From the NCBI GenBank assembly GCA_028866445.1, contig JAGWIE010000047.1, positions 1-8,695 of the forward strand: a DNA stretch of 8,695 nt, written 5' to 3'. The DNA is from Rhodospirillales bacterium (GTDB lineage Bacteria > Pseudomonadota > Alphaproteobacteria > Acetobacterales > Acetobacteraceae). The notes under the pieces were generated by a model. That model saw nothing but the letters and a program-made list of their open reading frames with translations. It was not told where the DNA came from and did no database searches. The translations under genes and the position numbers were made by a program. Each line of letters begins with the position of its first letter. Positions within the stretch are counted from its first letter, which is position 1. Of this stretch, positions 1 through 6,375 are shown piece by piece.

Positions 1-77
1 TCTTTCTTTCAGCGTCTTTTCCTGCGTATGAGGGTTACCGCTGCTTCTATCTGCGGCGGGATTGATCTAGAGCAGGG

Positions 78-1235
78 ATGCCGATGAGTCAGAAGCCAGA
101 CATCACCGACCTTACGATCTGCCGTGCCGCCTTCGCGGCCTGGGTTTTCGTCTATCATGTCGATCTGCATCTGCATTTCTCCCAGGCGCTGGGAATGTTC
201 TCGTCGATTATCACCCACGGTTATATGGGCGTGGATGGGTTTTTCATCCTCTCCGGGCTGATTTTGTTGCACACGCATCGAGAGTTCGATGCCGTGCAGA
301 AAAACGCGCTCATTACCGAGTTCCACTGGGCCAATAAAGGCGTGGTGCTGCGGTTTTATGCCAAGCGCCTGGCGCGTATCTACCCGGTGCATCTGGCTAC
401 CATCCTCATCCTGTTGGCGTTGGTAGGCGGCGGCGCGGCAATGGGAATGTCACCGCATTCGCCCCAACGCTTTGGCCTCACCACGCTGATAGAAAATCTG
501 TTTCTGGTACAAGGCTGGGGTGCAGATAATTTTGGCGCCTGGAATTATCCCGCCTGGTCCGTTAGCACCGAATGGGCGGGCTATCTCTTATTTCCGCTTT
601 TTGCCTTGCTTCTCACCTATTTTATCCGCGAAGTTTCCTTGCAGGTGGCGATCGCCATTTTCCCCATACTGGGCGTCATCTATTTTTTCTCAGGCCATAG
701 TTTGAACCTCGCCTTTGGCGCGGGACTAATCCGATTTTTCCCTGAATTCATCGCTGGCATGGCCGCTTGCCGGATTGCCGCTGCCGCCGCAGATGTTGCA
801 TTCGCCCGCGCTGTGTTTTTATGGATCGGCGGGGTGCTGTTGCTGGGCGGCGCGGTTTTGGGCGTCGATCTGCTCACCGTCATCGGGCTTTGGGCGCTGA
901 TTTTCACGTTTTATATGCACGCCGATGCCGAGCGGCCGCCAGTACTTGGCCGCCGCCCGGTGCTGCATTTTCTGGGCCTGCTTTCCTATTGTTTTTATAT
1001 GAGCTTCGCCATCGCCGAAATGCTGACCGTGCGGGGCTTTCAGTATTTTGGCTGGCAACCCACGAACCAGAAGCTGCTTTTCGCCGCCATGATGACAGCT
1101 CTCACCTTCATTCTCGCCATTTTGCTGCGCGGGTTTGTTGAGCAACCCTGCCGCCGTGCCGCCAATCGCTGGCTGCAAATAACCGCCGCGCCGGTTTCCG
1201 CGCCCGCCACTGAAACGCCTCAATCCCTGTTTTAA
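78..1235 (+). CDS. Acyltransferase-3 family integral membrane O-acyltransferase
   Basis: This 385-residue protein is probably an inner-membrane enzyme that moves an acetyl or other acyl group onto a surface sugar, as family relatives do for O-antigen, exopolysaccharide or Nod factor. The family signature is clear: an Arg/His pair in the first helix (R16, H27 in VYH), GYMGVDGFFILSG at residues 48-60, RLARIYPVH at 97-105, WSVSTEW at 160-166, LSYCFYMSF at 302-310 and a VEQPCRR end of the last helix at 354-360. About ten hydrophobic segments fill the chain, and the length is usual for the family. No extra periplasmic SGNH domain is present. Two starts compete: ATG at 78 and ATG at 84. The purine stretch AGCAGGG (71-77) touches the first and sits 6 nt before the second, so 84 may be the true start. 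The stop is 8 bp before proS, suggesting cotranscription. The family is secure, but the substrate is unknown. Confidence 0.9.
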   Translation: MPMSQKPDITDLTICRAAFAAWVFVYHVDLHLHFSQALGMFSSIITHGYMGVDGFFILSGLILLHTHREFDAVQKNALITEFHWANKGVVLRFYAKRLARIYPVHLATILILLALVGGGAAMGMSPHSPQRFGLTTLIENLFLVQGWGADNFGAWNYPAWSVSTEWAGYLLFPLFALLLTYFIREVSLQVAIAIFPILGVIYFFSGHSLNLAFGAGLIRFFPEFIAGMAACRIAAAAADVAFARAVFLWIGGVLLLGGAVLGVDLLTVIGLWALIFTFYMHADAERPPVLGRRPVLHFLGLLSYCFYMSFAIAEMLTVRGFQYFGWQPTNQKLLFAAMMTALTFILAILLRGFVEQPCRRAANRWLQITAAPVSAPATETPQSLF

Positions 1236-1238
1236 GGT
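1234..1238 (+). promoter_or_regulatory. Ribosome binding site of proS overlapping the acyltransferase stop
   Basis: AAGGT lies 5 nt before the proS ATG at 1244 and shares its two A bases with the TAA stop of the acyltransferase gene (1233-1235). Ribosomes ending on the first gene would finish on the binding site of the second, which fits translational coupling. The site supports ATG 1244 as the proS start. Confidence 0.55.
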
Positions 1239-1243
1239 TTCTC

Positions 1244-2536
1244 ATGCGTCTTTCTAAAAGCCTGATCCCTACCCTCAAGGAAACGCCTGCCGAAGCGCAG
1301 ATTGTTTCGCACCGGCTCATGCTGCGCGCTGGCATGGTGCGGCAGATGGCATCCGGCATCTATGCCTGGCTGCCTTTGGGCCAGCGTGTGCTTGCCAAAA
1401 TCGCGCAGATTGTGCGCGAGGAGCAGGATGCCGCTGGGGCCGAGGAAGTGCTGATGCCCACCATCCAGAGTGCTGATCTCTGGCGTGAATCCGGCCGCTA
1501 TGATGCCTACGGCAAGGAGATGCTGCGCATAACGGACCGCCACGAGCGCGAATTGCTTTTCGGGCCGACAAATGAGGAAATGATCACCGCGATCATGCGG
1601 GATTCCATCAAATCCTACCGCGAGCTGCCGCAAATTCCCTATCACATCCAATGGAAATTCCGCGACGAGGTACGCCCGCGCTTTGGCGTGCTGCGCGGCC
1701 GTGAGTTTTTGATGAAAGATGCTTATTCCTTCGATCTGGACCGCGAAGGCGCTGTGGTGGCCTACAAGAAAATGATGCTGGCCTATATGCGCACGTTCCA
1801 GCGCATCGGCATCACCGCCATTCCCATGCGCGCTGATACCGGGCAGATCGGCGGCGATCTTTCCCATGAATTCCATGTGCTCGCCCCCACGGGTGAATCC
1901 GGCGTGTTCTATGATGCCGCGTTCGAGGCGGGCGATGCCACAAGTGCCACTGATATCGAGGCGTTTTACGAGCAGATGACCACCATCTACGCCGCGACGG
2001 ATGAGAAGCATGACCTTGCCGCCTGGGACAAAATTCCAGCCGAGCGCAAGCGCGAGGGCAGGGGCATCGAGGTTGGGCAGATTTTCTATTTCGGCACGAA
2101 ATATTCAGAGGCGATGAACTTCGCCGTCACCGGCCCTGATGGCCAGAAATTCTTCCCCGAGATGGGCTCTTACGGCATCGGCGTCTCGCGTCTCGTCGGC
2201 GCCATCATCGAGGCGAAGCATGACGAGGCCGGCATCATCTGGCCGGACGCGATTGCGCCCTTCAAGGCCGCCATCCTCAATCTCCGCCAGGGTGACGCCA
2301 CCACGGACGCGCTGTGCGAAAAAATCTACGCCAGCTTCGGCAACGAGGCGCTTTATGACGACCGCGAGGAACGCGCAGGTGCGAAATTCGCGGAGGCTGA
2401 TCTGCTCGGCCACCCGTGGCAGATTATCATCGGCCCGCGCGGTGCGGTCAACGGCATGGTGGAGCTGAAACGCCGCGCTACGGGTGAGCGGTTTGAGCTG
2501 CCGGTTGAGGAAGCTCTGGCCAAGGTGCGCGGCTGA
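1244..2536 (+). CDS. proS: Prolyl-tRNA synthetase, short form without editing insertion
   Basis: Cytoplasmic class II aminoacyl-tRNA synthetase that joins proline to tRNA-Pro using ATP. The 430 residues match the short bacterial (alphaproteobacterial) type rather than the roughly 570-residue E. coli type. The motif 1 region GIYAWLPLGQRV is at residues 38-49, the proline/ATP-site GPTNEE at 107-112, motif 2 with FRDEVRPRFG at 139-148 followed by the GREFLMKDAYSF stretch at 152-163, and motif 3 GSYGIGVSR at 308-316. The anticodon-binding domain follows from about 335 to the end, including the IIGPRG stretch near 395-400. Between motifs 2 and 3 there is only a short segment, so the INS domain that hydrolyses Ala-tRNA-Pro is absent, as is known for this subtype. 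The stop overlaps the next ATG by one base (TGATG). The identification is firm. Confidence 0.98.
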   Translation: MRLSKSLIPTLKETPAEAQIVSHRLMLRAGMVRQMASGIYAWLPLGQRVLAKIAQIVREEQDAAGAEEVLMPTIQSADLWRESGRYDAYGKEMLRITDRHERELLFGPTNEEMITAIMRDSIKSYRELPQIPYHIQWKFRDEVRPRFGVLRGREFLMKDAYSFDLDREGAVVAYKKMMLAYMRTFQRIGITAIPMRADTGQIGGDLSHEFHVLAPTGESGVFYDAAFEAGDATSATDIEAFYEQMTTIYAATDEKHDLAAWDKIPAERKREGRGIEVGQIFYFGTKYSEAMNFAVTGPDGQKFFPEMGSYGIGVSRLVGAIIEAKHDEAGIIWPDAIAPFKAAILNLRQGDATTDALCEKIYASFGNEALYDDREERAGAKFAEADLLGHPWQIIIGPRGAVNGMVELKRRATGERFELPVEEALAKVRG

Positions 2537-3786
2537 TGTTCAATGCCTTTGAGCGTAAAATCGCGGCGCGCTATTTGCGCGCCCGGCGCGGCGAGCGCTT
2601 CGTCTCTGTTATCGCTATTTTTTCGCTCATTGGCATCGCGTTGGGTGTGGCGACACTCATCATCGTGATGAGCGTGATGAATGGTTTTCGGCAGGAATTG
2701 CTGAGCCAAATTCTCGGGCTGAACGGTGATATCGGTGTGTATGGTGTCAGTGCGCCGTTGAGCAATTACGACGCCATGGCCGCCAAAATCAGAACCATTC
2801 CGGGCGTAACAGGTGCTTTCCCCATTTCGCAGGGTGACGTGCTGATGTCCGGCCCGCAAGGCGGCGCCACTGGCGGCATTGCGCGCGGCATCACCCCGGA
2901 GGGGCTGGTGCAGCTTCCCACGGTCTCCAACCACGTTGTTTCAGGCAGCCTGGCAGACCTTACCGGGGGCGATACCATCGCCATCGGTGGGGCTCTGGCG
3001 CAGCAATTCAACGTCTCTGTTGGATCGCAAATATCGCTGATTCTGCCACAGGGAAAAGCCACCATCATCGGCACCATCCCATCTATCGAATCCTTCCGGG
3101 TGGTGGCGATTTTTGAGACCGGGATGCAGCAATATGATTCGAGCTTTGTGTTTCTGCCGCTTGGCGCCGCACAAACCTTGTTTCAGCAAACCGGCACCGC
3201 CTCGCAGATCCAGGTTTTCGTGAAAGACCCAGACCATGATGATACGGTGAAACAGGATATCCTGAACGCGTTTCCAGGCCAGGGCTTGAACATACAGGAC
3301 TGGAAGCAGAATAATGATAGCTTCCTCGCCGCCGTTACGGTTGAACGGAACGTGATGTTCTTGATCCTTACCCTCATCATTGTCGTCGCGGCCTTCAACG
3401 TTATTTCCTCGCTCATCATGATGGTGAAGGACAAAGCAAAAGACATCGCGATTTTGCGCACCATGGGGGCGAGTTCCGATTCCATCCTGCGAATTTTCCT
3501 GATGGCGGGCGCATCCGTCGGTGTGCTCGGCACGCTTATCGGCTTCGTGCTGGGGGTTTTGTTCTGCCAGCATATCAACCAGTTACGGCTGTTCATCCAG
3601 CACATCACCGGGCAGCAGCTTTTCAACCCCACCATCTATTATCTGGAATCTTTACCCGCCCAGCTAGACTGGCGAGAAGTGACCGAGGTGATCGTCATGT
3701 CGCTCGTGCTCTCCGTGCTGGCTACAATTTATCCTAGCTGGCGGGCGGCGAAGATCGATCCCGTGGAGACATTGCGCAGTGAGTGA
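2536..3786 (+). CDS. lolC: Lipoprotein-releasing ABC transporter permease, LolC/LolE family
   Basis: Inner-membrane permease of the Lol system, which lifts mature outer-membrane lipoproteins out of the inner membrane and hands them to the carrier LolA. The 416 residues show the MacB/LolC layout: a short cytoplasmic start, membrane helix 1 at about 22-48 ending in VMSVMNGF, a long periplasmic domain at about 50-270, then three helices at about 272-297, 317-345 and 384-400. The VKDKAKDIAILRTMGAS stretch (297-313) is the cytoplasmic coupling region that docks on LolD. The family-typical TGMQQYDSS is at 195-203. The protein ends with the PVETLRSE tail common in LolC/E. Only one permease gene lies beside lolD here, so it could form a homodimer (the LolF arrangement), although a second copy outside the window cannot be excluded. 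ATG 2536 overlaps the proS stop, and AAGGTG at 2522-2527 is a plausible binding site. The choice between the names lolC, lolE and lolF is not settled by sequence. Confidence 0.95.
   Translation: MFNAFERKIAARYLRARRGERFVSVIAIFSLIGIALGVATLIIVMSVMNGFRQELLSQILGLNGDIGVYGVSAPLSNYDAMAAKIRTIPGVTGAFPISQGDVLMSGPQGGATGGIARGITPEGLVQLPTVSNHVVSGSLADLTGGDTIAIGGALAQQFNVSVGSQISLILPQGKATIIGTIPSIESFRVVAIFETGMQQYDSSFVFLPLGAAQTLFQQTGTASQIQVFVKDPDHDDTVKQDILNAFPGQGLNIQDWKQNNDSFLAAVTVERNVMFLILTLIIVVAAFNVISSLIMMVKDKAKDIAILRTMGASSDSILRIFLMAGASVGVLGTLIGFVLGVLFCQHINQLRLFIQHITGQQLFNPTIYYLESLPAQLDWREVTEVIVMSLVLSVLATIYPSWRAAKIDPVETLRSE
3765..3769 (+). promoter_or_regulatory. Ribosome binding site supporting the GTG start of lolD
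   Basis: GGAGA inside the 3' end of the permease gene stands 9 nt before GTG 3779. The first ATG in the lolD frame (3800) has no purine-rich site at a usual distance, so this element favours the GTG start and an 8-bp overlap between the two genes. Confidence 0.5.
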
Positions 3787-4453
3787 TTATCTTCTCTCCA
3801 TGAAAGCCATTGGCCGCACCTATAAATCCGGCGAGGGCGCATTAACGGTGCTCAACGGCGCGGAGCTCACCCTCTCGCGTGGCGAGATTGTGGCGCTGGT
3901 GGCACCCTCTGGCTCCGGCAAGTCAACCTTGTTGCATCTGGCGGGACTTTTGGAAAAACCAGATGCAGGCAGCGTGATTATAGATGGCCAGGACACCGGC
4001 ACCTTGAGCGATGCCGCGCGCACCGCCTTGCGCTTGAAACATGTTGGTTTCGTTTATCAGTTCCATCATCTTCTGGCGGAATTCACCGCGCTTGAAAACA
4101 TCTCCATTCCGCAGATGATCGGCGGCGTAAGCCAGGCGGATGCCAATAAACGCTCCATGGAATTGCTGGAGAAATTCGGCCTTGGCCCGCGCGCTTCGCA
4201 TTTGCCGGGCAAGCTTTCGGGCGGTGAGAAGCAGCGCGTGGCCATTGCCCGGGCGCTCGCTAATCATCCCTCACTGCTGCTGGCGGACGAGCCAACCGGT
4301 AATCTTGATGTCGCCACCTCCAACATCGTGTTCGAGGAATTATTGCGTGTGGTGCGCAGCGAAAACACCGCGGCACTCATTGCCACCCATAATCCGGATC
4401 TGGCGGCGCGGATGGACCGGCAAATTATGCTGAGTGATGGGCGGTTGGTTTAA
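3779..4453 (+). CDS. lolD: LolD, ATPase of the lipoprotein-releasing ABC transporter
   Basis: Cytoplasmic ATPase that powers LolC/E in extracting lipoproteins from the inner membrane. All ABC motifs are visible in the 224 residues: Walker A APSGSGKST at 42-50, Q-loop Q94 within the LolD-typical YQFHHLL (93-99), signature LSGGEKQR at 146-153, Walker B LLLADEPTGNLD at 166-177 with catalytic E171, and the switch histidine H204 in THNPD. The first Walker A glycine is Ala (A42). I recall this form from other alphaproteobacterial LolD proteins, so it is not evidence of lost function. The length matches E. coli LolD. The GTG start overlaps the permease gene by 8 bp, giving near-certain cotranscription. 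The stop is shared with the convergent gene through a TTAA palindrome. The H-loop context and the YQFHHLL motif separate it from MacB- or FtsE-type ATPases. Confidence 0.96.
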   Translation: MSDYLLSMKAIGRTYKSGEGALTVLNGAELTLSRGEIVALVAPSGSGKSTLLHLAGLLEKPDAGSVIIDGQDTGTLSDAARTALRLKHVGFVYQFHHLLAEFTALENISIPQMIGGVSQADANKRSMELLEKFGLGPRASHLPGKLSGGEKQRVAIARALANHPSLLLADEPTGNLDVATSNIVFEELLRVVRSENTAALIATHNPDLAARMDRQIMLSDGRLV

Positions 4454-5427
4454 GATTGTATGGCGTTAGGTGGCAGGCTTATGCCCGCCGCCCGCAGCGC
4501 TTTCGCAGCACCGGGGTGAAAGCTGATGCCCGCTTCGTAAACCGGCTGTAAGGGCGCGGAATAGGCTGCCGCTCGCACCGCTGCCGCCAGCAACGCCCGG
4601 TTTTTTAACGCCGCCGCTGTAATCGCCTGGGCCAGATTGTCTGGCAGCGCGGCCGCGCCGACAGCGATGTTCAGCGTGCCCACGCTGCCCACATCAACAT
4701 TCTGGCCGGGGAAGGTGTTGGCTGGCAGCACCATGCGGGAGAGGCCCGGCACCGCATTGGCCGCTTGCGCGGCTTGCGCGAGGGAAAAGCCGATTAACCG
4801 TAATTGCTGCCCCATGGCGGCGGCGGTAAGGGCGGGCAGAGGCGGCGCGCCGATGAAGGCGCAGGCGGCCAGTTTGCCATCCAACATGTTTTTCATCTGT
4901 TGGCCGTAATCGCTGGTTTCCATGCGGTTTGGGTGCACGCCCACGCTGGCCAGAATGGCTGGCACCGCCGCCGCACCACTTGCGCCATCTGGCCCTACGC
5001 CGATCTCCTGGCCATCCAACGCCGCCAAATTTGAAATGCCTGCATGGGTGGAGACGATTTGCAACACGGAAGGATAAGCCGGAAACAACGCGCGGAAACT
5101 CTCCAGCTTTGTCCCCGCGGTCCAGTTGCCCGTGCCCGCCCGCGCCTGCGCCGCCACGGCGATGCTGGAGAGGCCAAGCTGTGCGGCGCCCTCCTCAATC
5201 AACAACAGATTGGCGCTGGAGCCGCCGGTGGCGCGGTAGGCGATGTCCACCCCGGTGGCGTTTTTAATAAGCTGCCCCCAGGCTGGCCCGAATATGGTGA
5301 AGGCACCGCCTGGCCGCCCCGTGCCCATTATTAACGCGCCGGGCCAGGGCGGTTGCGCAGCGCGTCCCGCGCCCGCCAACGCCAATCCAAACCCAGCCCC
5401 CAGAAAACCCCGCCGTGCCAACCTCAT
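4450..5427 (-). CDS. TAXI-family TRAP transporter solute-binding protein, probably Tat-exported
   Basis: This 325-residue protein resembles the periplasmic solute receptors of TAXI-type TRAP transporters, which bind small organic ligands such as glutamate or other carboxylates for uptake by a DctM-like permease. The N-terminus has an ARRGFLG motif (residues 4-10) followed by a glycine/alanine-rich hydrophobic stretch and a probable cleavage site after GRA (about 21-23), which fits a twin-arginine signal. The mature part begins with the family's MGTGRPGGAF (34-43), then ATGGSSAN (66-73) and the GVGPDGASGAA segment (143-153). The tail FHPGAAKALRAAGI is also typical. No permease gene is in the window, so the transport partner is unknown. 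ATG 5427 overlaps the pip stop as ATGA and has GGAG 6 nt upstream (5434-5437). The family call is good, but the ligand cannot be inferred. Confidence 0.87.
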   Translation of the reverse strand: MRLARRGFLGAGFGLALAGAGRAAQPPWPGALIMGTGRPGGAFTIFGPAWGQLIKNATGVDIAYRATGGSSANLLLIEEGAAQLGLSSIAVAAQARAGTGNWTAGTKLESFRALFPAYPSVLQIVSTHAGISNLAALDGQEIGVGPDGASGAAAVPAILASVGVHPNRMETSDYGQQMKNMLDGKLAACAFIGAPPLPALTAAAMGQQLRLIGFSLAQAAQAANAVPGLSRMVLPANTFPGQNVDVGSVGTLNIAVGAAALPDNLAQAITAAALKNRALLAAAVRAAAYSAPLQPVYEAGISFHPGAAKALRAAGISLPPNAIQS

Positions 5428-6374
5428 AGCAGGCTCCGGCAGCGTTCGAGGGCTGCGATCAGCGCCGTCCGTACCCCCGGCTCCAGTGCCGAATGCCCGG
5501 CATCCGGCACCAGGGTCAGGCGGGCTTGCCCCCAGGCGGTGGCAAGTTCAAAGGCGGATTGCGCCGGGCAGATCATGTCGTAGCGCCCCTGCACAATCTC
5601 CCCAGGAATATCCTTCAGCCGACCCATATGTGCCAGCAGCCCGCCGGGCGGCAGAAACAAATCATGCCGAAAATAATGCGCCTCGATCCGCGCCAGGCCG
5701 ATGGCCGTGCGGTCCTGCGCGAAAGCACTGACAGCCTCGCCGCTCGGCAATAGCGTGGAGCAGGAACCCTCATAAATGCTCCATGCCCGGGCCGCTTGGG
5801 CCTGGAGCATTGGGTCGGAATCGGTGAGACGCTTGAAATAACCGTTCAGCAGATCGTGGCGTTCCTCAGGTGGCAGAAACTCCGCAAAAGCCGCATGGGC
5901 GTCAGGGAAAATCTTTTGCAGCCCGTACAGGAACCATTCCACCTCATGCTCGCGGCCGAGAAATATCCCGCGCAGCACGGCTCCGGCCACGCGCTCAGGA
6001 TGCGTCTGGGCATAGGCCAATGCCAGAGTAGAGCCCCAGGAGCCGCCAAACAGCACCATGCGCTCGATATTCATGAACTGGCGCAGCGTCTCGATATCCT
6101 GGATCAATTGCGGGGTGTTGTTATTCTCCAGCGCGCCCAGCGGGCGGGAGCGCCCGGCCCCGCGCTGATCGAAAATAATCACCCGCCAGATGCTGGGGTC
6201 GAAAAACCGTCTGTGCACCGCACCCGCACCAGCACCCGGCCCGCCATGCAGAAACAGCACAGGCTTACCCGCCGGGTTGCCCACCTGCTCCCAATACATC
6301 ACATGCCCGTCGGTAAGGGGCAGATACCCGGTTTCGAACGGCCCGATTTCTGGAAACAGGTCGCCGCGGGGCAT
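5424..6374 (-). CDS. pip: Proline iminopeptidase (alpha/beta hydrolase, peptidase family S33)
   Basis: Cytoplasmic serine peptidase that removes N-terminal proline from small peptides. At 316 residues it has the usual length. The oxyanion-hole motif HGGPGAGAG is at 43-51, DQRGAGRS at 69-76, the nucleophile S112 in GGSWGS (110-115), the catalytic aspartate D266 in VQGRYDMICP and the catalytic histidine H294 in DAGHSA. The cap domain between about 140 and 240 carries a YEGSCSTL stretch where the family has a WEG motif, and the EAHYF segment (231-235) matches the family's substrate-side glutamate region. The gene begins one base after the aminotransferase stop, with GGAG (6382-6385) 7 nt before the ATG. 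It overlaps the TAXI gene by 4 bp. Other S33 hydrolases share the fold, but the motif set is specific to prolyl aminopeptidases. Confidence 0.94.
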   Translation of the reverse strand: MPRGDLFPEIGPFETGYLPLTDGHVMYWEQVGNPAGKPVLFLHGGPGAGAGAVHRRFFDPSIWRVIIFDQRGAGRSRPLGALENNNTPQLIQDIETLRQFMNIERMVLFGGSWGSTLALAYAQTHPERVAGAVLRGIFLGREHEVEWFLYGLQKIFPDAHAAFAEFLPPEERHDLLNGYFKRLTDSDPMLQAQAARAWSIYEGSCSTLLPSGEAVSAFAQDRTAIGLARIEAHYFRHDLFLPPGGLLAHMGRLKDIPGEIVQGRYDMICPAQSAFELATAWGQARLTLVPDAGHSALEPGVRTALIAALERCRSLL

Positions 6375-6375
6375 G

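Noticed and set aside
1..77. Possible 3' tail of an upstream gene: one + frame is open to a TGA at 63-65 and another to 85-87.
   Set aside because: Neither 20-28 residue tail is recognisable as a protein family end, and no clear promoter is visible, so no feature can be supported.
1232..2011. Long minus-strand open frame of 259 codons opposite proS.
   Set aside because: It lies fully against a strongly conserved gene, its His- and Gly-rich product resembles no known family, and such mirror frames are common in GC-rich DNA.
2941..3573. Minus-strand open frame of 210 codons opposite the Lol permease gene.
   Set aside because: The charged, His-rich product is a mirror of hydrophobic membrane-helix codons and has no recognisable motif.
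3800..4453. Alternative ATG start for lolD at codon 8.
   Set aside because: No ribosome binding site precedes it at a usual distance, whereas GGAGA stands 9 nt before the GTG at 3779 and the longer form matches LolD length.
4453..4472. Intrinsic terminator for lolD.
   Set aside because: There is no GC stem followed by a T run after the stop, and the DNA is already coding for the opposite gene.
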